Program-made: the position numbers and the translations under genes | Shown: positions 10,801-23,965 of the stretch, piece after piece | Layout of the letters: every line of letters starts with the position of its first letter | Position numbering within the stretch: position 1 is the first letter of the stretch | The notes under the pieces: generated by a model | What the model saw: only the letters and a program-made list of their open reading frames with translations | What the model was told of the DNA's origin: nothing | Databases searched by the model: none | Assembly (NCBI GenBank): GCA_903772945.1 | Contig: CAICTM010000153.1 | Location: 41,023-105,022 of the forward strand | Source of the DNA: Seminavis robusta | Lineage: Eukaryota > Bacillariophyta > Bacillariophyceae > Naviculales > Naviculaceae | Reading direction: 5' to 3' | Length of the DNA: 64,000 nt

Positions 10801-13800
10801 TCCCCACATGGACTATGTTTCCACTGTACAATCAAACGCCTTTCTTGCCTTTGTACTCACTCAAGTCAAGCGCCTTTTGCGAAGTTGGAACTCTTCCCAC
10901 GACGACAAAGGCAACAACGACGAGACAGATCCACTGGACAGCCAACAATCAGACGCCTTGAAAGCTTCCACATATGTGCATTGTCTATGGTTGAAGGTTT
11001 TGCTAAGCCTGTGCAAACTGAGGGAAAACGGAGAGCCGTCAGTGGAAAAAAAACTCTGGGAAGACTATATCATCCATTTACTGAAGAGGGTCAAGTCTGA
11101 TTTGCATTCTCTGTGCGAGAACAGAGACGAATTCTATGCGGTTTTTGAACACACTCTGCAGATTCTGCTCTTTCTTTCCGAGTTTTCGGCCACAGTCGCA
11201 ACATTTGAGATGTCATCGGTGTTGAGAAAGAGCATCGCTGCCTTCGATTCTCTCTGCGAATCTTTGCTACTGAGCTTCTCCGGGGACGAGCCGGACAAAG
11301 AAACGACATGGGACGATGGGGACGAGTCTATGGAGTCAGCATCAGAAAGTGAACCCGAGGAAGAAAAGCGAACAAGCGTTAGGGATCTACTGGAAGACAG
11401 TGATGATGACGATGTTGTAAACAAAAGGACAGTGACAAAGCGCCCAGAACGTGGAAGAAAGGGAAGCAAGCGAAAAGCAAGTTTGTCAAAACAAAGGGGG
11501 GAGAGTCCGCGGAAGAAGAGAAAACAACAACCATGCCCTCCAGATTCGTCGTGTGCCAGCCTGGTAGGGTCGATCGTGATCGCTCTGAAGCCTTCGGTTG
11601 AAAGGTGCGAGCTCGTGGTTGATTGTCTCCTACAAAACATAGACAATCAAGAGGTGGACCTCTCTCAGGCGTATCACTGTCTGGAACTTCTAAGCGATGC
11701 TTCAGTGGTGTTTCACGACAATGCAGTGCGTCAAGTAAGCGGGTCTGCCAACACTGCGACTGAAGATTCCTTCCGGCACCGATCCGTAGTATCGGTGTTT
11801 TGTGACGTCCTTGACGCGTTTCGCGCAAGTGCGCCAAAAGCGTCGTCCTTGCACATGTTGGGCTTCCAGTATTGTTGTGAATGTGTCCGTCTGGGGGAAT
11901 CCGACTCACGAGGAATACCGCTGAATGCGGATGAAAGCCGAGACCTGGTCGAGCGACTGATGGCTGGTAATGACGACGACAGCCTGAAGATGCGACCCTA
12001 CTTGCGATGCGACAGGCTGTCCTCTTCGTCTTTTGCATTCGAAGCAGGAAGTGAGACGTTCCGTGTGTCTATGGAATCAGTGTTCCCCAAAATCCTTGTG
12101 ATCCCGTCGGTAAAAGACTTGAGTTCTCACGTAAGACGAGAAGCGTGCGGCGCGGTGGCAGCAGCGCTACGGGTTCTTTCTGATAAAAAGAAGGTGGTGA
12201 AGTCCGTGCAAAACTTGCTCCCACCAATTGCACTTACGTCCGACAAGGCCGAGAAGGCTGCAAAGGGGCATAAAAGCTACAGAAAGTGGCATGCTTCGTT
12301 CAAGCTTGGATCTAACGACACACACTTTGAAAATCGAGTCTGGGAGGATGCCATAATATCGATGGAGGCTGGCTCGATAGATTGCCTCTCCGTTATTGCC
12401 GGGGTAAACGCAGACACAACGAAAGACATCGTCTACGATTTCGTCAAGTTGTCGTCACGGCGACCCGAACTTGAAGCAGTTTGCTTCCGTGCATGTAGCA
12501 AAATCGCAGCAATGACAGGGTACAGAAGCACAGATGCATTACTGCGTGATCAGGGGGACAGTCTTGTGGGGAAATGGCTAGAAAGCGGGGAAACATTGGC
12601 TGAAATACCTCTGCTGCTCAGTTCGCCCAAGTTGCTTGGTCTGCTGTTGAGGACCGGTCAACAAGCTCGAATGTATTCCGGGAAGCAGAAGCAGAAGGAA
12701 AGCGGTGTCGACTCGGACGACGAAGACCTGGATAGCGGTTCATTTGACGTGACGAATCTGCGAGACGTCGCCACGGATCAGTTTTGTGCGAGGCACAAAT
12801 CCTATCTAGTACCACAAATGATCGTCCGCGTATGCAGTGCTGTCGAGGAAGTGAATGGGGAACCACAAAGTGCCATGACGAGACTCGCCAATGACAAGCT
12901 TGTACGAGAACTGAGTGTCTGTTTGAGAGGAAACCATGACGATGCAACAGTTCGTTCTTTGTTGCAAGGTCGAATGCATGATATCGAGGCTCTATGCGCT
13001 CCCATGGCCCACGGAAACCTGGCAGATTTTGGAACAAGAATAATGGAGTTCACCTCTAGTTGCCTTTCAGAGGATTCCAAAGGGAAGGTCTCCTCCGCGA
13101 AGGGGTCTGACAAACCGCATCTGGCGGTTCGTCGAATATTGGAAGTGAGCGGGATGGATAGTTCGCAAGTCTTTCCATCAGCGATAGTTCATGAAGCATT
13201 CGCAGAAGCCATCTCCACATTTGTTGCTAAGTTGAAGCCGGCAAAGGATGGAGACATACTCTCGGCAGCGGGAACCAGCTTGACTGAATGCTTTTTGTAT
13301 GCGCGACAGTGGCTGTCCAAAGCAACATTGTCATTGCAAAAGGAGAAAAGATGGGGGCCTCTATCAGTTTTGTTCGATCTGATGCTCGCGCAGGTCCGTG
13401 AAAAGCGTTTCAAGCAGACACAACTTGCATTCGGTGTCAACGTTGCCATAGATGTTGTGCTCGATCGACAGCTCAACTGCATTCGTGGCAAACCCTTGGG
13501 CGTCTTGAAGCAAGTCCTCAACGAGGTTATTGACGCTGCCGATGCTAATGAGGCAAGCTCCCTGAAAACAGAGTTCTTGTCTGTATGCCGGCGCTTGGTG
13601 GGTTCGCTGATGAAAACACACCAAGAATCGCAGCAAGAGCTGTTGGAGACGATCAAGGGGAGAGCCAACACGAAGCTCTCGTCCTTGAGACGAAGTGTTG
13701 GTCTTCTGGGCTATGGGAGCAATCCCAACGAAGGGGATGGTGACGTATGGGGTTGGGACGTGGGCACCAGCAAACGCTGGGACTGGCCCGATTTTATTGA

Positions 13801-16800
13801 TCAAGAGTTCAAGAGCTTCGAAGCTGACCAACATCGTTTGATTGTTGACTCGATCACGGGAACCTTCGACCTGCTCATTGCCCTTTTCGAAAAAGCAGAG
13901 GTGCTGGGTCTCGGGATTGAATACTTCGTGGGATGCATGCCTCCGTTTTCTCTGGGCTCAACCGACCAAGACGCGTTTTCAAAATTAGACAAACGATACT
14001 GTGCGCAGACCATAGCGTCAGATTTCATCCGACGAAGCCAAGACAACGCCGTAAACCTCAGTCAATCCATTCTGTTTGCACTTGGGCAATTACAGAACCG
14101 TTCGTCGTGGATGGATGAATTCGCAGACGCTGAAAAGGGGCATGCTATCAGGGAAGCAGACACATCAGATCTCACCATTTCTCAATGGATGCTCAAAGCG
14201 GAACTTTTGCAACTGGAAAACAAGCTTCGACGATGGCGTATGACACGTACGGTCGATATACACGGCGATGATCTCCAGAGCCTAATTCGGGAACTGTCCT
14301 TTGTTTGTGGGGCCTCCTGTCCCCAGCCGTTGCAAACCGCAGCATCCAGATGTCTTGGGGAGATGGATATCAGGATGCTTGGCAAGAGGTCCCCAAATGG
14401 ACAAAGGGAAAATAAAGATTGGTTGACTAGAGCTCTCGACGATGACGCTGGAAGTGTGTTGCTTGGGGCTCAGGCCAAAGCAATTGAAGTCCTCGCTGGA
14501 TATCTTCAGTCGGGCCATTCAGGTGTTGCCATCGCAGCCTTTGACACAATTGTAGCTTTGCTCTCTACGCAAGATGGAAGCGACTGTTGGCAACTCGTGG
14601 ACGCGAAGACAGTGCGGGAGCTAGAGCCCGTGCTGTCCAAGAAGAAAAGAGCAATCAACAGCAGCAGATTGCACCTGTCGAAGCTAAAAATCAAGTCAAT
14701 CCGGGCTAAGACCGGACTTGTTCTCGAAAAGTCTGACGAGGGCCGAGATTGGTGCTGGAACAAAAGCCTTTGGCTTTGCGAAGAGAATGTCTCCTATGAG
14801 AGTTGGATATGCGATCTGGTGCCAGCTTTGATTGAATGCTGCTACAGAGGACAGGAACGTCCAGGCAGCATCTTTTTCTCCTACTGCCAAACGATCGCCT
14901 CCATCGCCCCGAACTTTGCTGAAACTGTGTTCTTTGCGATGGTGTTCGATCTCCTCGAAGAAAAGAAAGGCGTGGAAGACTCCCCTCTCTCCTCCTCGAG
15001 ATACGGCAGTGTTCTAGATGATACCTGGATGGGACGTGGTGACTCTGTTGCAAACAGAGAGCTCTCTTCTTGTTTCGAGATAATCTTGGGTACTACAACA
15101 AGCGATCCTTTGGCTGTGTGTCTTGCGCTCGACACCGTTGATTTGCTCCGACGGGCAACGCAGACTCACTTCCAAAAGTCAGAAAACCATAAGAGGAATT
15201 CCAATGCGATATCAACATCATCCAGCAAAAGTGCTCGCAAAACTTCTCGCAGTTCAAAGAATGGCAGTGAAGGCGACAAAGCCGACGACCAGAAAGAACA
15301 CAACAAAGGTCTCGATGTCATGTTGCCTTGGAAGGGCGTGCCATATGGCACTGTTCTAATGCTTAGTGGGGGGCTGGTCGTAAAATCGTGTATCAGGGTG
15401 AAGCGGTATGAATCTGCTGGTGAGTACAAAACACGTGCTAAGGAGGTCCATCGTGCCCCATGTAGGCGTCATCCCTGATACTCTTGATGCAACTTCTTGG
15501 CAAGTTTTCTACTCAGAACTCTACTTCGAGAGCTGTTTTGCTGGCAGCTCCGCAATTATGCAGCGCCTGGCCCAAGACTTTTCCGAAGGAAGCTCCAGGG
15601 CCAAGCTGCTCTCAAGGGTTGATATCAGCGGGTTCTACGACAATGGAGCTGCTTGCGATGAATCAGAAATTAGAGAAAGAGCTATTTCGGCTTTGGGGTG
15701 GCTTTCAGATTGCTTCAGGGAAATGAAGGAAGAGGACTCGTTTCAAGCTGTCGCACGACAATTGACGGACCTGAAATACAGCAACAGCGACTCACTTATG
15801 ATGGACGATGAAACTGAAGTTGGTCACGTTTTTGCTCCCTCTTTGAATGACCTTCAAAAGCTGGACTCGTTCTCTAATCTGTCGCAGAACCAGGGGGCGC
15901 TTTCTCTTCAGACTGCTGATACTATCGAATCGCTTGGCCTGCGCAATCTGCTGCAGCGCTACATCGGTTCGATGGCGGTGTCCGATGCGATGTCGCCGGA
16001 AGAATTACAGAGACTGCGAGAAAAATGGTTCGAAAGCCGTCTGTACAGTATGAACTGGAACCGCGCACTCTTGGACGGGAGTGGCGCGAATGACAGGACC
16101 TTCGGCCAATTGCCAGTGGGAAGGACACGACACGAAAGTCTGATTCTCTCGGAATCGAACGAAGCTGGATTCCACGAAGCGGTTACCAACGCTATGAGTG
16201 ACTTTGCCAGGGGTGACTTGCCATCATGTCAAGGTCTTTTGAAAGATGCTAGATCAAAAGTTGTGGCGAATGAAGACTTCTCCATGCGGGCACTTCACGG
16301 TCTCGTTGAGAGGCTACAGTTCGTCAACGACCTTGAAAACCTCGCACAGGGTATAGATTCTCCCCAGTCGCTCCTAAAACGTTGGGGCTTTTCACAAGAA
16401 GCTGAGAATGATTCACCAAAACTGAGGGCGTCATTTGACTCTGCTGAGTTTTCCCCTCACATGCACGAAGCTACCCTGCGAATTCTCAGGTTCAAACAGT
16501 CTACAGAAGGAGCGGGCTCAACGCTTGACCCGCACTCATGTCTAATAGAGCATCTCAGCATCTTCAGTCGTTGGTGCAGAGACAGGAAGTTCCTATCGGT
16601 CGCGGAGGCCACTCTTCAGCGCCTACGTGGTGTGCTACAAGCAAATGATGGTACTGGCGCCGACGGACACGTGTCGCTGAAAATGGTTTTGTGGAGTCGG
16701 TTGGAAGAGGCAAGTTTGTGCTACAGTAAGGGGGAATTTACAACAGCGATTCGTCTGTCACAGCAGCTTATTCGGCTGCTGCATAACGAAAAGAAGCAAG

Positions 16801-19800
16801 AGGAGAGCAGTCTTCCTAAGGTTGACTGCGACTGCCTTTTGGCGGACGCTCTCGTCAGCTGTGGGAATTGGTTGTCGGAAAACAAGATTGAGCCAGCTGA
16901 AACAATATTGAATACTTTCCTCTTGCCCTCTTCCAAAATCGCAAGGAGAATTGCCGTGGAAACTTCAAGCCAGGAAAATGGGAAACGGTACCTAAATGCT
17001 CAAATTGCTCTTGCTCGCTTGACATCGGGCATGTACGACTCTGTTGCCGCTCGAGTCAAAAGCACCGAATGGCAAAAGGCGGGAAAATCGCTGGCCGAAC
17101 GAGAACAAGAGCTCCGGCACTGTGAGGCTCTTGTGAAGGAGAGTCGAAGCAAGCCTTCGAAGTCGAAGTCATTCCAAGAGCAAACAGAGCTCGTGCATTA
17201 CCAGAGACAGCTGGCTGGGGAAATTAAGGTAGGTCTCTCTGAGTCTAGCCCGTTCGTTAGTGGCCTGTTCAACGGTCCTCACATTGTCAATGCACCGTTG
17301 CCAATAAAGGTCACAAAGGAGGTAAGAGAGAAGACTTCAGGGTCTATGAGAATGTACCTCGCGATGGCAGTCAAAGCCTTTTCCTTGGCACTGGAAGTTT
17401 CCGGGGTCGCGGAAGGGTCAGATATGTCCAGGCATGTATTCAGGTTGGTCTTCTTGTGGCTGAAGATGACTGAAGGCAAGGAGGACTTTGAACTTACTAC
17501 GACAGCTGACAAGTCGATCAGCCGGGTACCGTCATACCGATATGTTCCACTGACAACACAGCTTTTTGCACAGCTCGGTCAAAAGGACCGCAGCCCATTT
17601 CAAGCGACACTGCATAAACTTGTCGAAAGGATGTGCCTGGAACACCCCTACCATTGTCTTGTGCAGGTAAGAACTGACAACGTCCGTCAAAGGTGCATAT
17701 GAAGCTATGGATGCAATCCTCAACACCCCTCCGAAATAACTTGGCAGCTCATTTCCGTTTGCAACGGAAAAGAAGTCGGAAGCGGGGTTGGTGGGCGAGG
17801 GGCTGAACAATACATGGAAAACGTGAGCCTTTCTCCACGAGTAAAAGCGGCGACAGAGATTGCGTCGAGGATAAGGAAAGCTCCGTCATATGTGGGAGAG
17901 TTGCTGGACAACTATCAGACCCTCATGAGTTCCTACATCCAGCTAGCAAATGCTCCCACTGCCAAGCTCGTGGAACAGGGGAAGACAAAAAATGTCGCTT
18001 TGGCTCAAGCGGGAAGAAATAACCGTTTGGATCGTTGTCTGAGTGGTCGATCGTGCCTTCCTTGTGTGCTGACGAAGCCTCCACCAGTGCGAACTGGCCA
18101 TGACTACGGCGAAGGCAAAAGTGACCCAGTTGGAGGCGAAAGGATCCAAACCTTTGACAGGTACCAAAAGCATTCACTTGTTTTGATGCTGCTCGCAATT
18201 CTGAAATCCGAGGATCAATTGCCTTCTAATGATACGTTTGGTTTCTCGATTCTTTGTAAAGTGTTTTCTCCATCACCGATTCTGGGCTGCACAGACCGAA
18301 AATTGTCATCTGCCAAGGTTCGCAAGGCGGAAGATTTAGGCAGCTTGTAAAGGGCGAAGATGAGATTCGGCAAGATGCGGTGATGGAACAAGTCTTCACT
18401 TACGTAAACGAGCTCATGAGTCGCCGGGGCGAGGCCGGATCACCAGGTACCAAAGCGAGGAGCGACTTGAATTTGGTGACGTACAATATCATCCCATTGA
18501 GCCCTGCAAGTGGTGTAAGTACGCATTTGATTCTGTTTCATCGTGCATGCACTCAGGAGAACCATTCTACAACACTTCGTTGTCGATCCTTAGGTATTGG
18601 AATGGGTTGAGAATTCAATGACGTTTGGAGACTCCATCCTGGACGGAAAGACGTCCCGAGGGCAAGTACTTGGGACCCATTCTAGGTAAGGGTGTCATCT
18701 GGCCGAACATGTCATTGTTTGCCCACAGCTACAGGTTGCAACTAACAGCGATCTGTTGCAATAGGTATTATCCCGGGGAATGGGGCCACGCCAGGTGTCG
18801 CCAGCACTACGCCCAGAGTCCTTCAAAGGAAAAACGTGAGACTTTCTCAGTGATCTACAAGTCTTGGTCTCCATCATTTCGGTTCTTCTTCATGGAGAGG
18901 TTCGGCCACAGGTGCGTCCCCACCCATCACAACGCCATGATGATGGCACAATGCCACTCACAGATCGCTTTTTCCTGCACCCCAGTTTGAAGGACTGGTA
19001 TACTGCGAAAATGAGATACACAAAATCTGTTGCGAGCAGTAGCATTGTTGGTCACATCCTGGGAATTGGAGACCGACACACGAACAACATTTTGGTTTCT
19101 CAGATAACGGGTCTGTCGAATCTTTTGGTTGGTTTGAACAGCTCTATTGAGCGAGGTTTCTTCTGACTTACTTTGTGCTTCTTCCCTCTCTTTGTCAGGT
19201 GAGGTGATCCACATTGATTTTGGCATCGTTTTCGAGCAAGGAAGGGTGCGTGCTTTGACGTGAACAATTCCATCATTCTGGATCCATTTCGTTATTGATT
19301 CTGGCTCACTTTTTCTCGTGATTGCGTCAAATCGGTGGTTCAGGTTTTGGCCGTTCCTGAAGTTGTCCCCTTCCGACTGACGCGGAATATTGTAGATGGG
19401 ATGGGGCCAACCGGAACGGAGGGTGTTTTTACAAAGTCCGCCGAGGCTACTGCGGCTGTGCTTCGAGAGAATGCCAATGCGCTCTTGACGATTCTGTCGG
19501 CTGTTGCCTCGGATCCGCTATATCGATGGTCGGTAAGCCCTGTAGAAGCCCGACGACGGCAGCAACTGGCGGATGACGAACAACAACCAGTGCCCAAGGG
19601 GAGACGCAAATCGGGGTCTGCTAGCATTCCGCAAACAGAATCGACGACGGGGGAGCGAAATGAAGCTGCCGAACTGGTGCTTGCCAAGATTAGGGAGAAA
19701 CTTCAAGGCTACGAAGAGCACTCCGTGGAGGGACAATCCATCGAGGGGCAAGTCCAACTTTTGATCAACTCAGCCCGGGATCCCAACAACTTGTGTGTAA

Positions 19801-19829
19801 TGTTTGCGGGTTGGGCTCCTTGGGTCTAA
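7829..19829 (+). CDS. ATM: ATM-type PI3K-related protein kinase
   Basis: Serine/threonine kinase that senses DNA double-strand breaks. Ten phase-consistent exons: 7829-8832, 9022-15419, 15466-17666, 17748-18160, 18262-18514, 18594-18685, 18765-18911, 18986-19110, 19199-19245, 19344-19829, giving about 3,721 aa (human ATM is about 3,056). The start is the ATG giving MPSPQHPHRSK. Residues about 25-70 fit a TAN-like helix pair. A long helical solenoid follows, with an acidic patch and a nuclear-signal-like SPRKKRKQ at about 11,500. The FAT region includes VPSYRYVPLTTQLFAQLG and CLEHPYHCLVQ, as in ATM orthologues. The kinase has RQLVKGEDEIRQDAV, a catalytic loop GDRHTNN (Asp near residue 3532) and HIDFG. 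The protein ends with an FATC tail, FAGWAPWV. The 8833-9021 intron is the least certain junction; a micro-exon is possible there. Confidence 0.9.
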
Positions 19830-20059
19830 CTAAATCTAACCATAGACAATCAAAGAGGTCGACATGGGCCAAGACGAGAAGAAGAATGGCAAGGCATCTA
19901 ATACCTGTCGCTAACTAAAAAGCACGTTCTCCTACTTGTTATCGATCCAAAATTAACTATCAACAGCAACGTTGAAGCTGCTCTGCTTGGAACAGCCACT
20001 CATTACGGATGTGACACCAGAGTTCTTTCTCTGCATGTGTAGATTGTCGTTGCTCTTTT

Positions 20060-22430
20060 TCAGATCCACAGCAGCGTCTGTGTCTTGTCTGTATCGTGAT
20101 TGTAAGTGACTTCCACACCCACCGACGGTTCTTCGGGTCGGGGTACCTCCTCGAAGCTTGACGATGCCATGTTTGGTAACGAGGCTCCGAATTGATCATT
20201 CAAATTTGCTGCCGTCCGCGCTACATTCCCCATCGACCCCGACGACTTGCTTCGTTTGTGTTTCTGCTTGGCAATGAGATAATCCCTCTTTTCCAACAAC
20301 GCCGCCATGACGGCACGTCGATTGGGATGGCGTAATCGACGACAGATATCAATGGGTTGCGATCCTTGGTTGTTCCTGGACAAGACAGCTTTGGGATACG
20401 TCGACAACAAATCTTGAATGACTGGAAATGTGGCACCGGAGAAACACGCCGCATGCAAAGGCCGATTGCCGAGTTCATCCACCACCTTGGCAGTTGTCGG
20501 GTCTGCGCTAAGCAAGGCACTAATAACCGTGGGTGAGCATTGCCACGTACATGCAATGTGCATTGGAAGACAGCCTCCTGGCATCATGCGTTGCGAGACG
20601 GCTTCCGGATTGGCTTCTAGCAACGCTTCAATGACATCGACGGGTGGTTTCCTCTCCAATGCGTAGTGCAAGGGCGTCATACTGGCACTGGAAGTGAATC
20701 CCCCACGCGTCATGACACCCACTAGTTCGTCATTAGCTTCATCCGGATTGCATTCTAACCTGGCAATGACCGATTTCCAGTTGAGGTTCTTGATGAGTGT
20801 GGGTAGATCCTGACTAATGTCGACATCGATTCTGCTGCGACTACTCCCACGTCGTAGTCTATTAATGAGTCCTCCCTGATTGTTGTATTCTGCTTCTTCG
20901 CCATCTTGTTGTGGACCCCGCTCGTATTCGTCTCTGTGGAGTAATAGTAAGAGAAAACAAGTTAACACAAACACGCGATTCACCGTCCAAAACAAAACAA
21001 GTATCATCCTTTTCTTTCTTTGCTTACTCTAACAGAATCGAATGTCCCATATTAAAGTAGCGTGGATTGTCATCGAGCGTCGTGTCATCATCATTGCTGG
21101 CCAAAGTGACATCAATATCAACAACATTCGACCCAACTAGATTTCGTTGGGACGATGTTTGTTGAAACAATTCCTGCGGCGGTCGTGTCCAATACGATGG
21201 ATGCTTTCGCAACGCGCGCACCAGTGGCGCTTGATGCGGCCTTCCATTTTCTCCCGCCATGACGAGTGCTTCTTCGAGCGGTGTGCGTTCCCATCGATTG
21301 CGTCCTACCGTGGCGTCGGGGTATGCCTTGAGTAGTGTAATGGCGACATTCGGGTGTGAGACCCCCCAGTGAGCGGCCAAATGCAATGGCAGAAAGCCAT
21401 CCTTGTTGCGATGTCGCGCGGCTGCTGGGTACGCTCTCAATAGGAGAGAGACGCATCGGGGTGTGGCTCTTCCGGCACACGCAGTATGAAGCGGAAGCCG
21501 TCCTCCTTCGGAATCCAAGCGAATGGCGCGTGGATAGGCATCCAACATGGCATTCAATACTTTGACGGCCATTTGTTCGCGTTTGTTGGAGATGAAAATG
21601 GTTCGTCTGGAATCGGGTTGTTGTGGTTGTTGCTGCTCTTCACTATTTGGAATGGGTTGCTGCATGTTGTTGTTGTTGTTACTATGAGGTGGTTCGGCTC
21701 CTTCCTTTTTGCGTTGTGTCTGTGCGGCGGCAAAGTTTTCTTCCATGAGAATGGCGGTCATGTTGCTGTGTGTGGTGCTGGCTGTTGATTCGGAAGCGGA
21801 TCGTGTGATAATGGTGGGTTTGCCCAAGAGAGAAGACGACGACGACGGTTGTGTGCTACTACTACTCGCTCGTCTACTACTCTTGGTCATTCCATCATCA
21901 TCGTCGTCATCATCCTTGAGACTGGGTGGTCGCACATAACAAGACGCAAAGGACGCCAAATGGAGTGGCAAACAGCCATGACGACTCTCTCGCACTTGAC
22001 AGGCATCGGGGTAAATCTCCAAAAGGAGAAGAATGAATTTGCACACGGACAAGAATGGATCTTCTTGTTCGGCGTCGGGAATGGAGCTCGATCCGGCCGA
22101 TCGCAGCTTGAAACAAGCGTGATGCAGTGCCAACCGTTTGGTTCCCGCTACCTTTGTGCCGTCTTCCGCCATGGATTTGGTGCGAAGCGTCGCTCTTGTC
22201 TTGACTTCCTTGGGATGACTCTTGGCACGAACCGTTGCCTTTTCCCAATCGCCCATTTCCATGTACCAAAACAGCGGTGGAAGATCTCGTCGGCCTTTCT
22301 TGGATGGAGAAGAAGAGGCGGATGACGATGGAATCACATGATGGCTATGGAGGCTGCTGCTCGTGCTGCTGTGATGAGACACCGGAGAAGTTCCGGTTGT
22401 GGAACTACGAGTCATCAAAGGCGGCTCCAT
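20060..22430 (-). CDS. Ankyrin repeat protein, two exons
   Basis: Exon 1 (22430-21028) and exon 2 (20933-20060) join through a 94-bp intron with donor GTAAGC and acceptor CTCCACAG, giving HSILLE followed by DEYERG and a 758-aa product. The N-terminus is Ser/Thr-rich and disordered. Ankyrin-like units follow: LALHHACFKL, GCLPLHLASFASC, GRLPLHTACAGRATPRCVSL, GFLPLHLAAHWGVSHPNV, and in exon 2 MTPLHYALERKPPVDVI, GCLPMHIACTWQCSPTVI and NRPLHAACFSGATFPVI. Each is followed by an LL..YP.A-type helix. A long acidic and Gln/Asn-rich insert splits the array. No catalytic domain or membrane segment is seen, so it is probably a cytosolic or nuclear scaffold; the binding partner cannot be read. This style of ankyrin protein is common in diatoms. 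Confidence 0.8.
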
Positions 22431-23965
22431 CTTTCTGTCTATTCAATGCGATCTAATCTAATCTATCCTATGCCTCACACCCATTAACCAACCACAACAC
22501 ACACAACCCTCGGAGGATGGGAGCAAAAAAGTATAGAAACAACAGAAAGGTCAGCTTCTTCTCAACAAAACAAATTGAATTCTCGTCTATTCTTCATTTT
22601 TTGTGGGTGTTCGGTACACTTTCTACGGGCGGACTCAGCACTCGGTACACCAGCATTCAAAGTATTCAGATACGGATATGTAGATAATTAACCTCTGTCT
22701 GGGATGCTCTCTCATCGGGTTCCGTGTGATGGATGTGGCCCTGCGACTGACCAACATGTATTCTTCAAAGAAAGATTTTTGGCCATGATTGACCTATAAA
22801 ACATTCTTTCCAACCAAACCCTTCATGTGTTGCACTTGGTGGAAAATATATAGTACCTAGCTATTACCTTTCGAGCACTGCTCCAAGTTTCCAGTTGGTG
22901 GCTACACTCCAAGTGTCGATTACATGTAGTTGTCCAAGCTCTACGGTACTAGTATCTACAGTGCTGGTTTTAGCGTTGGGATTTCAGGTGAGCTCTTGCT
23001 TATTAGCCACTACCTATGATATGCATACATGTAGTGCAGCCAAAAAGACATGCATCATTCAATATACACCTGCTCAGCCAAGAAAGGACCATGCATGCAG
23101 CTACCAACCTCTATCTTCGACTTACGATTACCAGCACTTGTATCGTACAGTCGTATCGCGGAGCTCGGTATCTTCAAGTTCCCTGCACCAAACCTCAAGG
23201 AAGAAGGCACCCTATCGTACCACATTGTTATTCGACATGCTCAGCTAATGGCTGGCTACGCTACCCAAGACCGTCCCGGCCGTTGAGACGCCCTTATGTG
23301 ACTGAAAAGATCGTTAGAGTGGAGTTGGCTTTTGCAGCAAAACAAAAGATACAAACCATTCTCACTCAATCATGGTCAAGATCCAACTGGCTGTTTCAGG
23401 CAGGATCCTTCTCATTGCTTCCTTGCATGCATGCCTTGTTCAGGGGGTTCACAAGTCCTTCAACGTTCTTAGAAGCTACAGAAGTGCAGCTAGCTACAGT
23501 AACGAACATGCACAGATGAGCTCTTAGATCCCAAGATGAGATGTATGGAGGTCAACCCACAACAGCTCCGCCCTTCGGTACCTAGTACCGGTACCGGTAC
23601 GGTGCGAGGACCAACACTTCGTTTCTCACTGGTTGGTTATTGGTGGCTTACGGTACCGGTATGGTCATAGAAAAACTTCAGACAGTGGACCTGCCGTGGC
23701 CCGCCGTTTAACGGTATTTACAGCTCTGCTGCTTAAACAAAAAACAAATCGAGAACACTTTCAGATCGAAACGCTCCAGGCATTGTTTTCGAAGCAGCCA
23801 AGAAGAGAGCCGTTGTCGAAGGAAGCCACGAGGACCACCTGTTGAGACCAAGCAAAAGAACAAGAGAAACGCTAGCACATCGAGGCAGCCGAGAGGAGGG
23901 AGCATTGTTGTCATTGTTGCCGAAGCAAAGCCGCTGTTGTCAGTTACCAGCAAGAGAACAAAACA
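22431..23965. other. 1.5-kb intergenic region between divergent genes
   Basis: It separates the starts of the minus-strand ankyrin gene and the plus-strand oxygenase fusion, so both promoters should lie here. It contains a cluster of GTACCGGTACCGGTAC at about 23586-23602 and CGGTACCGGTA at about 23651-23661. The open frames at 22895-23519 show no recognisable protein. Confidence 0.5.
23585..23604. repeat. Palindromic GTACCGGTAC cluster
   Basis: Overlapping copies of the self-complementary decamer form a longer inverted repeat here, with another copy at about 23651. The same word recurs in many intergenic regions of the window. Confidence 0.8.

Noticed and set aside
21486-22325. Plus-strand open frames inside the ankyrin gene
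   Set aside because: They are antisense to a clear two-exon ankyrin protein and have no supporting motif.
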